Assembly (NCBI RefSeq): GCF_050946515.1
Contig: NZ_JBMNUX010000006.1
Location: 1-64,000, forward strand
Source of the DNA: Tractidigestivibacter sp050946515
Lineage (GTDB): Bacteria > Actinomycetota > Coriobacteriia > Coriobacteriales > Atopobiaceae
Direction: 5' to 3'
DNA: 64,000 nucleotides
Shown here: positions 43,234 through 51,485 of the stretch, in pieces
Layout: each line of letters starts with the position of its first letter
How positions within the stretch are numbered: position 1 is the stretch's first letter
Notes under the pieces: model-generated
The model's input: only the letters and a program-made list of their open reading frames with translations
What the model was told of the DNA's origin: nothing
Database searches by the model: none
Made by a program: the position numbers and the translations under genes

Positions 43234-43359
43234 GCCGCTTTCCCCTCTATCCGCACCGCTCGTTTGTGTTATCGATTCCATATGTCTTGATGTGTCGTAT
43301 CCTTTGTTCGCGACGGGCAAGATGTGGCCGCGGTGGCGGTCGTGGAAGGGGGATGTTCT

Positions 43360-44232
43360 ATGGCAAGGATTGGAGCCCTTGAGGCTGGTGGCACCAAGAT
43401 GGTCCTTTCTGTCGGCACGCCCGACGGAAGGGTGCTGGAGCGCGAGGAGATACCCACCCAGGGTCCAGACGATTGCGTTGACAAGATGGTCGACTGGTTT
43501 TCCTCTCGCAACATCGATGCGCTGGGCATTGGAGCGTTCGGCCCAACCGACGTGAATCCCAAGTCGAAGACCTACGGCCAGATTCTCGAGACTCCTAAGC
43601 TCGCGTGGCGCCACTTTGACTTCCTGGACGCATTCAAGAGCCTGAACGTTCCCATCGGCTATGACACCGACGTTAACGTCGCCTGCTTGGGCGAGGTCAC
43701 CTATGGCGCAGCGCGCGGGCTTGACACCGTTATCTACATCACGGTCGGCACCGGCGTTGGGATTGGCGCCATGATTGGCGGCAAGCTGCTCCACGGCATG
43801 CTGCATCCCGAGGCTGGCCACGTGATCTTGCAGGTCAGGCCCGGCGACGAGGGCAATTGCGTCTGCCCGTACCACGATGCCTGCCTTGAGGGCCTGGCGG
43901 CGGGTCCCTCCATCGAGCATCGCTGGGGAGCCAAGGGCTTTGAGCTTGCCGACAAGCCCGAGGTCTGGGAGCTTGAGAGCGACTACCTGGCGCAGGGGCT
44001 TACCGACTTCGTGCTCTGCTACTCTCCGCAAAAGATCATCATGGGCGGCGGCGTCATGAAGCAGACTCAGCTCTTCCCGCTGGTTCGCCAGAAGCTCCTG
44101 AAGTATCTGAACGGCTATCTTGTCCTTCCTGAGCTCCAGGACATCGACCATTACGTGGTCGAGGCAGGCTGCAAGGGCGACCAAGGCGTACTTGGCTGCA
44201 TCGAGCTTGGCCGTCGCGTGCTGGAAGGCTAG
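43360..44232 (+). CDS. ROK-family sugar kinase, fructokinase-like
   Basis: 290-residue kinase of the ROK family. The phosphate loop at the N-terminus reads GALEAGGTKMVLSVG, the ATP-site segment YITVGTGVGIGAMIGGKLLHG, and the zinc-site pattern HPEAGHVILQVRPGD followed by CVCPYHDAC with Cys ligands. The GPTDVNP segment is typical of ScrK/GmuE-type fructokinases, so the substrate is probably fructose or a related hexose. AGGGGG precedes ATG 43360. A terminator follows at 44303. Confidence 0.9.
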   Translation: MARIGALEAGGTKMVLSVGTPDGRVLEREEIPTQGPDDCVDKMVDWFSSRNIDALGIGAFGPTDVNPKSKTYGQILETPKLAWRHFDFLDAFKSLNVPIGYDTDVNVACLGEVTYGAARGLDTVIYITVGTGVGIGAMIGGKLLHGMLHPEAGHVILQVRPGDEGNCVCPYHDACLEGLAAGPSIEHRWGAKGFELADKPEVWELESDYLAQGLTDFVLCYSPQKIIMGGGVMKQTQLFPLVRQKLLKYLNGYLVLPELQDIDHYVVEAGCKGDQGVLGCIELGRRVLEG

Positions 44233-44302
44233 ACGCTAGCCAGTCGGGTCGCTATCGGTTGAAAGCCGAAAGTCTGCTGGCTCAGCTGGCGCGCCAAGCT
44301 CT

Positions 44303-44337
44303 TAGCGGTCCCGAACTGTCCGGGACCGCTTTTTTTC
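44303..44337 (+). terminator. Terminator of the ROK kinase gene
   Basis: AGCGGTCCCG pairs with CGGGACCGCT around AACTGTC, followed by seven Ts. Confidence 0.92.
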
Positions 44338-44389
44338 TTGCGAGTCAAGCTGCAGCGCGCCCTCATGCGGGGCTTTAACGGGAGCCTTC

Positions 44390-44748
44390 TCTGTCGTGTG
44401 GCGCTTCTCGTCCGGCCGCCCCGCACGACAGGTCTTTCGACCTGCGCAATCTCTGGCACATCCCGCACGATGGTCCTACACGAGGCGAGCTTGTCCTGTT
44501 GTGTGGGGCTCCAGCAGGGAGCAGCCCCTCTCTCCCCACACGACGCTCGGTCGTTCCTGCGCAAACGTCCTCGAGGCCCACACGATGGCGGCTTGATTCT
44601 CTCGGTGGCCCCACACATTAGAAAGCGCCTTCCCGAGACGAGCGCGTGCCCCACACGACGTGCCCTGTGACCTGCGCAAACGCTCTTTAGAGCCACACGA
44701 TGGCTGGGGCGCGGTCCCACACGTTGGGGCGCGGTCCCACACAACGGC
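44390..44748. repeat. Family A element, rearranged copy 5
   Basis: One intact orientation switch (forward box 44501, reverse box 44535, 34 bp) is followed by reverse boxes at 44577, 44610, 44650 and 44692 (degenerate), spaced 42-33-40-42 as in the full element. Beyond this a 20-bp duplication gives boxes at 44716 and 44736. The left arm is scrambled: forward GTGTGGC at 44396 and reverse CCCGCAC at 44420 and 44462. CTGCGCAAACG motifs precede boxes 44577 and 44692. The rest up to ligA shows no gene. Confidence 0.7.
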
Positions 44749-44915
44749 GAATGTCGATCGGTCGCCGCGGTCCCGCGCGAGGGTGGGCCTCCAGGCGTCC
44801 TTCTCCGATCCCGGCGCGCCTTCTCGAGTGGCTAAATCTTGACAGCATCGTCTTGTCGCGCCGGGGTGGTACTCTGTCTTGGCAAGGAAATTGGCGGTTA
44901 AGGCAGGAGAGTCAC

Positions 44916-47126
44916 ATGGCAGACGAATTCAACGACAACGCGCAGCTCTCACTCTTTGGAGACGATGGCCAAGCGTCAAAGCAAGCCGCTCCCGCCTCCT
45001 CTTCCGCAAAGACGCCTCGCGAGCGAGCGGCCGAGCTCAATCAGATACTCAACCACGCGGCCTACCAGTACTACGCGCTCGACAACCCCGAGATGACGGA
45101 CGCTCAGTTCGATCGCTACCTGCAGGAGCTTCTCGCCATAGAAGCGGAGCATCCTGAGCTCGTGACGCCTGACAGCTACTCCCAGCGAGTCGGCGGCTAT
45201 GTAAGCGAGCAGTTTGCTCCCGTCCGCCATGCCCAGCGGATGTATTCCATAGACGACGCCATGAACCTTGACGAGCTCGACGATTGGCTTGCGCGGACTG
45301 ACGAGGCGCTCGGAGGCACCGCCGAAAGCCCAATCGCCTACACCTGCGAGCTCAAGATTGACGGCTTGGGCATCGCGCTCACGTACCGAGACGGGCAGTT
45401 CGTCCGCGCCGCAACGCGCGGCGACGGCACGACTGGAGAAGACGTTACGGCAAACGTCCTGACCATCAAGGACATTCCCCGCACGTTGGCGCCAGCAGGC
45501 CTTGCGCGCGTGGCGGATGGCGGCTTTGGCCACTCTATCGAGGTCCGTGGCGAGGTCTACATGCCGCGCCATAGCTTTGTGCGCCTGAACGAGGAGAACG
45601 ACGAGGCCGGTCGGCCCCCCTTCGCAAACCCCAGAAACGCCGCCGCAGGAAGCCTGCGCCAGAAAGACCCCAAGGTGACGGGCGCTCGCGATCTTGAGAC
45701 CTTCATCTACGCCGTCGCCGACGAGAGCCCCCTCGCCGTCGCCCAGCAGCACGACTTCCTTGCCTGGCTGAAGGACTGCGGCTTCTCCGTCAACCCGCAT
45801 GCGCGTCGGTGTGCGAGCGCCGCAGAGGTGCACTCCTATTGCGCAGACGCCTTGGCGCATCGCGCGGACCTTGACTACGACATCGACGGCGTCGTCGTGA
45901 AGGTCGACTCCTTCGCAAGCCAGGAGGCGCTTGGCTTCACGGCGCGCGCACCCCGTTGGTCAATCGCGTTCAAGTTTCCGCCCGAGGAAAAGCGCACCAT
46001 CTTGCGCGAGATTCGCGTGCAGGTCGGTCGCACCGGCGTGCTGACCCCTGTTGCTGAGTTTGACCCGGTGCAGGTCGCGGGGTCCACGATCGCACGAGCG
46101 ACGCTGCACAACATCGACGAAGTGCATCGCCGCGACGTCCGCGAGGGCGACACTATCGTGGTCCATAAGGCCGGAGACGTAATACCCGAGGTCGTCGGTC
46201 CCGTCACCGAGGGGGAAATGAAGGCAGAGCACGAGGCGCGCCCCGTTTGGGAGATGCCGACAAAATGCCCTAGCTGCGGAAGTCCCGTCGTGCGCGAGGA
46301 GGGCGAGGTCGCCTACCGCTGCGTTTCGATTGACTGCCCCGCACAGGCTGCTGAGCGCCTAATCCACTGGGGAACCCGCAAGGCCATGGACATTGATGGC
46401 TTGGGCGACGAAATCGTAAGCCGGATGGTCGAGCAGGGGCTTCTCCGTGACGTCGCCGACTACTACGACCGCCTGGACGTCGACACATTGGCCTCTGTGG
46501 ATACAGGCCGCACCTACGAGACGAGCACGAAAGACCACCTAGAGGGCGATTCGATCAAGGTTGGCCGCACTATCGCGAAGAAGATTATGGACCAGGTAGA
46601 CGAGTCGCGCTCGCGCGGCTTAGCCCGCGTCCTCTTTGGCCTGGGAATCCGCCATGTGGGCGAGTCTGTCGCGCGCGCCCTGGCTGCCCAGTTCGGCTCG
46701 ATGGAGCGCCTGATGCTCGCAAGCGAGGAGGACATCGCACAGGTTGATGGCGTGGGACCAAAGATTGCCGCTTCAATTGTGGAGTTCTTCTCGGTGCCCG
46801 AGAACGTCGCCGTGCTGGAGCGCCTGCGCAAGGCGGGCGTCGTGATGGAAGAGCAAGGCGCCATGCAGGAGCGCCCGCAGACGCTCGCTGGGCTCACGTT
46901 CGTCTTGACCGGAGCGCTCGAGAATCATACGCGCGACGAGGCTGGAGCCGCGCTCCGCGCGCTCGGCGCGAAGGTCTCGGGATCCGTTTCGAAAAAGACG
47001 AGCTTCGTCGTGGCCGGCTCCGCAGCTGGGTCAAAGCTCACGAAGGCGCAGCAGCTCGGCGTGCCAGTATTGGATGAGGCGGCGCTCGACCACATTTTGG
47101 AGACGGGCGAGGCGCCTCAGGCGTAG
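44916..47126 (+). CDS. ligA: NAD-dependent DNA ligase
   Basis: Seals nicks in replication and repair. The 736-residue protein has the full bacterial domain order: Ia and adenylation domains with the active lysine in CELKIDGLGIALTY, an OB fold, the four-cysteine zinc finger CPSCGSPVV...CVSIDCPAQ, helix-hairpin-helix units around GLGIRHVGESVA and IAQVDGVGPKIA, and a BRCT domain at the end (LTGALENHTRDEAGAAL). CAGGAGAG precedes ATG 44916. It follows a family A repeat copy. Confidence 0.97.
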   Translation: MADEFNDNAQLSLFGDDGQASKQAAPASSSAKTPRERAAELNQILNHAAYQYYALDNPEMTDAQFDRYLQELLAIEAEHPELVTPDSYSQRVGGYVSEQFAPVRHAQRMYSIDDAMNLDELDDWLARTDEALGGTAESPIAYTCELKIDGLGIALTYRDGQFVRAATRGDGTTGEDVTANVLTIKDIPRTLAPAGLARVADGGFGHSIEVRGEVYMPRHSFVRLNEENDEAGRPPFANPRNAAAGSLRQKDPKVTGARDLETFIYAVADESPLAVAQQHDFLAWLKDCGFSVNPHARRCASAAEVHSYCADALAHRADLDYDIDGVVVKVDSFASQEALGFTARAPRWSIAFKFPPEEKRTILREIRVQVGRTGVLTPVAEFDPVQVAGSTIARATLHNIDEVHRRDVREGDTIVVHKAGDVIPEVVGPVTEGEMKAEHEARPVWEMPTKCPSCGSPVVREEGEVAYRCVSIDCPAQAAERLIHWGTRKAMDIDGLGDEIVSRMVEQGLLRDVADYYDRLDVDTLASVDTGRTYETSTKDHLEGDSIKVGRTIAKKIMDQVDESRSRGLARVLFGLGIRHVGESVARALAAQFGSMERLMLASEEDIAQVDGVGPKIAASIVEFFSVPENVAVLERLRKAGVVMEEQGAMQERPQTLAGLTFVLTGALENHTRDEAGAALRALGAKVSGSVSKKTSFVVAGSAAGSKLTKAQQLGVPVLDEAALDHILETGEAPQA

Positions 47127-47254
47127 CGCCTTTCTGGCTGACGGGTCGTTGCTGCTGCCGTCCGCCAGCCTTTGCAAAATTACCGTCGCCTTACCTTTCG
47201 ATAATATTTAGGGAGCTCCCGTAGAGTGCCATCAGTCACTTGAAAGGAGCTCTC

Positions 47255-48139
47255 ATGATGAAGGCCGAGCAGAATGACGCAACGAAGACGCCGCAGGTCC
47301 AGATGGTCTTTAAGCGTACAGAGTGCAAATACCTTCTAAACGACGACCAGCGAGCGCGCCTGGAAAGCCTCATGGAATGTCAAGGCCACATGGTAGGAGA
47401 CTCGTACGGTCCTTCCACAGTCCGCAACATCTATCTTGACACGCCCACCTACGAGCTTGCCCGTCGTTCCGAAGAGCATCCCTACTACAAGGAAAAGGCC
47501 CGTTTGCGCAGCTACCGTCCTGTGACCTTGAAGATGCCCGTATTCGTGGAGCTGAAGAAGAAGTGCAACGGCATCGTCTATAAGCGCCGTTGCACGCTCT
47601 CTCAGGACTCTGCAATCGCTCTGGTTCAGGGCGAGCTTGAGCCCAAGACGCAGATCGAGCGGGAAATCTATGCGACGGCCCAGCGCTTGGGAGGCCTTTC
47701 TCCTGCTGCGTACGTGGCGTACGACCGCGAGGCCTTCTACGACGCCAACGATCGAGACCTTCGCATGACCTTTGACCGAGCGGTGCGCGTCCGCTGGGAC
47801 CATCTGAGCCTGGCGTCCGACGAGGGAGAGCGCATCCTGCCTGACGGCCTTAGCATCCTCGAGGTCAAGACGAGCAAGGCCATGCCTCTCTGGCTCGTGA
47901 CGTTTCTCACTGATGAGCGCCTCTTCAAGACGACCTTCTCGAAGTACGGAACTGCGTTTAGGCGTCGCTATCCACGCGGCTTCCGCGGACTAGAAACTCA
48001 GACGGTCTTTGGAATTCGATTTGCCCCGGAAGCGGCAAGCGGAGCGGTTCCGACCGCAAGAACCAAAACCGTCCCTTCCGCTCCCGCGGTCTCTCTGCGC
48101 GCTCGCCATGTTCCGGCCCATGCGCTGAGAAACGCCTAG
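47255..48139 (+). CDS. VTC-domain protein (polyphosphate polymerase type)
   Basis: 294-residue VTC domain. The strands with paired basic residues are seen in VFKRTECKYLLN, VRNIYLDTPTYELARRSEEHPYYKEKARLRSY and VFVELKKKCNGIVYKRR, followed by RVRWDH and the glutamate in ILEVKTSKAMPLWL. In yeast Vtc4 this tunnel fold makes polyphosphate from ATP. ATG 47255 has AAAGGAG; an earlier TTG overlaps that site. It heads a three-gene operon with DUF4956 and a Cthe_2159-type protein. Bacterial function is unproven. Confidence 0.9.
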   Translation: MMKAEQNDATKTPQVQMVFKRTECKYLLNDDQRARLESLMECQGHMVGDSYGPSTVRNIYLDTPTYELARRSEEHPYYKEKARLRSYRPVTLKMPVFVELKKKCNGIVYKRRCTLSQDSAIALVQGELEPKTQIEREIYATAQRLGGLSPAAYVAYDREAFYDANDRDLRMTFDRAVRVRWDHLSLASDEGERILPDGLSILEVKTSKAMPLWLVTFLTDERLFKTTFSKYGTAFRRRYPRGFRGLETQTVFGIRFAPEAASGAVPTARTKTVPSAPAVSLRARHVPAHALRNA

Positions 48140-48221
48140 CGCCGATTCCCTTGCACCCCATAGCGCCTGTCGGCACCACTTCTAGCAGCGCGCCACAACC
48201 TCTGAAAGGACAAGAACCCCA

Positions 48222-48908
48222 ATGCTCACCTCAATCTTCTCGACGACCGCTACCACGGGCAGCGTGGAGGTCGTTCCGCTCATCATAAGCATCCTCGTCT
48301 CGCTTGTGCTCGGCCTGGCGCTTGCGGTGGTCTATTCGTACAAGGCACGCCATACGCGCTCCTTCACGTTGGCGCTATCGGTTCTCCCTGCAATCGTGTG
48401 CGTCGTAATTGCGATGGTCAACGGCAACCTAGGCGCTGGCGTCGCGGTTGCAGGAGCCTTTAGCCTCGTGCGCTTTAGGAGCGCCCCTGGCTCTGGCCGT
48501 GACATCGCCTACGTGTTTCTCGCCATGGCCATCGGCCTTGTTGCCGGAATGGGATATGTGGGGCTGGCGGTGCTCGTGACCCTCATCATCGGCGGAGCCT
48601 GCCTGCTCTTCCAGTCGGTTGGACTTTCGGCAAGGCGATCCGGCCCTTCCGACCGCTCTATCCGCATTACCGTTCCCGAGGACCTCGACTACAACGGAGC
48701 CTTTGACGAAGTCCTTGCACGCTACACCACCTACTACGAGCTTGTCTCGGTCAAGACGGTCAACATGGGCAGCCTCTTCAGGCTTGTCTACAACGTTGGG
48801 ATGGCGCCTGACGCAGACGAGCGAGCAATGATCGACGAGCTTCGCGCTCGCAACGGAAATCTTGAAGTTGCCCTTACCCACCAGGAGGTTGTCACCGATG
48901 AGCTCTAG
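48222..48908 (+). CDS. DUF4956-family membrane protein
   Basis: 228 residues, with four or five membrane helices in the first 140 residues (VPLIISILVSLVLGLALAVVY; LPAIVCVVIAMVNGN; AIGLVAGMGYVGLAVLVTLIIGG) and a C-terminal soluble domain. The loop GAGVAVAGAFSLVRFRSAPGSGRDIAY is the family signature. DUF4956 proteins typically accompany VTC-domain genes. AAAGGA precedes the ATG. The gene overlaps the following lipoprotein gene by 11 nt. A channel or assembly function for polyphosphate or surface polymer is inference. Confidence 0.88.
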   Translation: MLTSIFSTTATTGSVEVVPLIISILVSLVLGLALAVVYSYKARHTRSFTLALSVLPAIVCVVIAMVNGNLGAGVAVAGAFSLVRFRSAPGSGRDIAYVFLAMAIGLVAGMGYVGLAVLVTLIIGGACLLFQSVGLSARRSGPSDRSIRITVPEDLDYNGAFDEVLARYTTYYELVSVKTVNMGSLFRLVYNVGMAPDADERAMIDELRARNGNLEVALTHQEVVTDEL

Positions 48909-50667
48909 AACACCCAAGCACTTCTCCACCAGACCGGTTGGCTGGCGCGCCCGTGCCTGCGTGGCCGCAGGCCTTGCAGTGGCGGTGATAACAGCCCCTC
49001 TCATCGGATGCACGTCCACCACTGGCTCGACCACATCCGCTACGACCTCGACCACGTCAAGCACCACAAGCTCCGACACGTCCGTCTCTCAGGCGACAAG
49101 CGACTCTGGCGACGCCGTCAGCTTGCTCGACACATCGAGCGTCTACTCTGACCGTGATCTTGACGCAAGCTACGACGAGTCCTCGGCGACCACGATTACG
49201 CTTTCCGACTCTGGATCAAGCGCGTCTGGCTCGGGCGTCACCATTGACGGCTCGACTATCACGATCACCGAGGAGGGCACCTACGTCATCACGGGCTCGC
49301 TTTCTGACGGGCAGATCGTTGTGGCTGCGGCAGATGACGCGAAGGTCCAGATCGTCCTTGCGGGAGCGTCTATTACCAGCAGCGACTCCGCGGCAATCTA
49401 CGTCTCCACTGCAGACAAGGTCTTCCTGACGCTTGCCGACGGCACCGAGAACAGCCTCTCCACCACAGGCGAGTTTGTCTCGACTAACGACGACAACATC
49501 GACGGAACGGTCTTCTCGAAATCCGACCTTACGATCAACGGCGATGGCACTCTCAACGTCACAAGCGCCTCGGGACACGGCATCGTCTGCAAGGACGAGC
49601 TCGTAATCGTTGGCGGCACGATCAACGTGGACGCAGCCGGACATGCAATCCAGGGGAAGGACTCCGTCGCAATCGGCGGCGGCACGCTCAACCTGACCGC
49701 TGGCACCGATGGCATCCACTGCGCAAACGACGAGGACACCAGCCTCGGCTACATCTATGTCTCGGATGGAACCATCAACGTGACCGCGGCCTCCGATGGC
49801 TTTGACGCGGGCCTGTTCCTTGAAGTCGATGGCGGAACCATCAACGTCTCCGCGACCGACGACGGTCTGCATGCTGAGTACGGCCTCGTAATCAATGGCG
49901 GCACCATCGACGTGACCCAGAGCAACGAGGCGCTCGAAGGCTCCTATGTCACTATTACCGGCGGAACCATCGACGCGACAGCCTCCGACGATGGCGTCAA
50001 CGCTTCTGGCGACCCTGACACCACGACCTCATCGAGCTCCGGCGGCATGGGCGCTGCAATGGAGTATGACTCAACCGCCAAGCTCACCATCTCGGGCGGC
50101 ACCCTGACGCTTGACGCCTCGGGCGACGGCCTTGATTCCAATGGCGACATCGAGATTTCTGGCGGCACGACAGTTGTCTCTGGGCCGACCAATTCAGGCA
50201 ACGGCTCGATCGACTATGGCGGATCGGCCACCATTTCCGGCGGAACCCTGATTGCAGCTGGCTCTTCGGGCATGTTCGAAACGGTTACCTCGACAGGCGA
50301 GCAGGGCGTTATCTCCATCTCTGCCAGCGGAAACGCGGGCGATACCATTGAGGTGCTCGACTCTGATGGCAACGTCATCGCCTCGGCGACCGTAGCAAAG
50401 CAGTACGAGTGCATCACGCTGAGCAGCCCGGACATCGTCTCTGGAGGCACCTACACGATTCGCTACGGCTCCGAGGAGACAACCGTCACCCTGGACGGAA
50501 CGTCTTACAGCGACGTGAGCGGCACCATGGGCGGTCAGAGCCAAGGCATGGGCGCGCAAGGTCAGGGTACGGGAAGCGCGCCAACTGGCATGGGCGGCCG
50601 CGGCTCCAGCACCATGGGGTCCACTTCATCCACTACCTCCACTGGCACAACAAACCAGTCGGCATAG
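48898..50667 (+). CDS. Cthe_2159-type (carbohydrate-binding) beta-helix lipoprotein
   Basis: 589 residues. A lipoprotein signal ends in IGCT; a Ser/Thr-rich stretch of about 80 residues follows. A long right-handed beta-helix region comes next with recurrent turns of the type GGTIDVTASDDG (about 120-430), the repeat plan of the Cthe_2159 family (polygalacturonate-binding). The C-terminal tail is rich in Gly, Met and Ser. AGGAGG precedes the ATG inside the previous gene. It lies on the outside of the cell and may bind cell-surface or plant polysaccharide; the link to polyphosphate is unknown. Confidence 0.85.
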   Translation: MSSRTPKHFSTRPVGWRARACVAAGLAVAVITAPLIGCTSTTGSTTSATTSTTSSTTSSDTSVSQATSDSGDAVSLLDTSSVYSDRDLDASYDESSATTITLSDSGSSASGSGVTIDGSTITITEEGTYVITGSLSDGQIVVAAADDAKVQIVLAGASITSSDSAAIYVSTADKVFLTLADGTENSLSTTGEFVSTNDDNIDGTVFSKSDLTINGDGTLNVTSASGHGIVCKDELVIVGGTINVDAAGHAIQGKDSVAIGGGTLNLTAGTDGIHCANDEDTSLGYIYVSDGTINVTAASDGFDAGLFLEVDGGTINVSATDDGLHAEYGLVINGGTIDVTQSNEALEGSYVTITGGTIDATASDDGVNASGDPDTTTSSSSGGMGAAMEYDSTAKLTISGGTLTLDASGDGLDSNGDIEISGGTTVVSGPTNSGNGSIDYGGSATISGGTLIAAGSSGMFETVTSTGEQGVISISASGNAGDTIEVLDSDGNVIASATVAKQYECITLSSPDIVSGGTYTIRYGSEETTVTLDGTSYSDVSGTMGGQSQGMGAQGQGTGSAPTGMGGRGSSTMGSTSSTTSTGTTNQSA

Positions 50668-50674
50668 GGTAGAT

Positions 50675-50773
50675 GGCTGCAGGAGTGGCAAATCGGTCAG
50701 AAATGATACAACACACCAATTTCTAATTATCCCACAAAACGAACTCCTTGACCGACTTCGCCCTCCTGCAGCC
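50675..50773. repeat. 99-bp inverted repeat after the Cthe_2159-type gene
   Basis: Arms of 25 nt (50675-50699 and 50749-50773) begin GGCTGCAGGAG and end CGGTCA, with a few mismatches between, and enclose a 49-nt AT-rich centre that itself has GAAAT facing ATTTC. The right arm is not followed by a T run, so this is not a classic intrinsic terminator. Confidence 0.75.
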
Positions 50774-50810
50774 CACTTCCTACCATCCGCGGTATTGGGA
50801 AAAATCGCGC

Positions 50811-50838
50811 GATTGAATCGCCCGAAAACGGCTATAAA
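50811..50838 (+). promoter_or_regulatory. Possible promoter of the structured RNA
   Basis: TATAAA at 50833-50838 is a good -10. The -35 is poor: GATTGA at 50811-50816 gives a 16-nt spacer. It would start transcription near 50845. Confidence 0.35.
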
Positions 50839-50895
50839 CAAAGCAACACAAAACGTCGCCAGAAACCCGGCGACCTACCAAGGAGGTGCATTCCG

Positions 50896-50943
50896 ATGGG
50901 CATAGACGATTGCTTTACCCGGCGCCTGCCCGAGGATGCATAA
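50896..50943 (+). CDS. Possible 15-residue leader peptide
   Basis: ATG at 50896 follows an excellent AAGGAGG site with nine nt spacing and reads MGIDDCFTRRLPEDA before a TAA. Codons 10-12 overlap the left strand (50923-50932) of the long-range stem, so a ribosome here would open that stem. The peptide resembles nothing I know. Such a good site in front of so short a frame suggests it is translated; a regulatory function is inferred. Confidence 0.4.
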   Translation: MGIDDCFTRRLPEDA

Positions 50944-51227
50944 GGCGCTCTGGAGGCGGTAGCTCATCCCTCGCAAGTCTAAGGTCGAGCAGGTGGCACC
51001 GCGTATTTGCTGCACGTGGCAGCTAGCAATAATCGGGCAGGCGGTTTTATGGTCGGCGATGAACCGGCACCGTTTGCTTCAAACGTTGGACGATAAGGAC
51101 ACCTCAACAGAACGGAGTTCGAGCTTCCGTTTGAAGCGTCGCAGACGTGCGACAGACCTGTAACCTACGTCGCATCCCACGAGGGAGCGACCTCCTCTAA
51201 GGGGGAGAGTCCAAAGTTCTAAGTAGT

Positions 51228-51259
51228 GGCGGGCGCCCGAGCGGGCGCCCGCCTTTTTT
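51228..51259 (+). terminator. Strong terminator of the structured RNA
   Basis: GGCGGGCGCCCG pairs perfectly with CGGGCGCCCGCC with a two-base turn, then six Ts. The 226-bp gap from here to 51485 holds the promoter region of the EIIA gene (TATGAT at 51387-51392) and nothing else I can support. Confidence 0.93.
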
Positions 51260-51485
51260 GTTTCCGTTGCTTGAAGGCCCTCAAAGGGGATTCATTTGCT
51301 TTCCTCCCAGCTTACGTCTGCCGTTTTCAGTCGCCCGCCCGTTCTATGTCGATTCAATCCATCAAATATTTGCGCACCGTCTTCTGTATGATGGGGGAGC
51401 GGGCTGCAGCTAGGCGGCCCTAGGGGATAGGGGATGGACGATAGCGGCAATGATCGTCCAGCAGTTGTTCTACGGAGGATTGCTC

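Larger units (their letters stand above)
50843..51259 (+). ncRNA. Candidate structured RNA, about 415 nt
   Basis: No protein gene fits between 50668 and 51485. From about 50843 the strand shows a hairpin (GTCGCC/GGCGAC, 50854-50873). A long-range perfect stem joins CGCCTGCCCG (50923-50932) to CGGGCAGGCG (51034-51043), and inside it CGAGGATG faces CATCCCTCG. Further hairpins follow: CGTTTG/CAAACG, and GTCGCA/TGCGAC at 51138-51153. GCTTCAAACG at 51076 can alternatively pair with CGTTTGAAGC at 51128. A very strong terminator ends it. GGTGGCACCGCG at 50992 matches the T-box core, but no regulated gene follows. I cannot name the class. Confidence 0.45.

Noticed and set aside
44916..47126. Chromosome origin near the repeat arrays and ligA
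   Set aside because: I saw no dnaA, dnaN or gyrase genes and no cluster of TTATCCACA-type DnaA boxes.
50675..50773. Intrinsic terminator of the VTC operon
   Set aside because: The inverted repeat is long, but its loop is 49 nt and there is no T run after the right arm.
50992..51003. T-box riboswitch
   Set aside because: The core GGTGGCACCGCG matches, but I cannot draw the specifier stem with confidence and no aminoacyl-tRNA or biosynthetic gene follows. Kept only as a feature of the candidate RNA.
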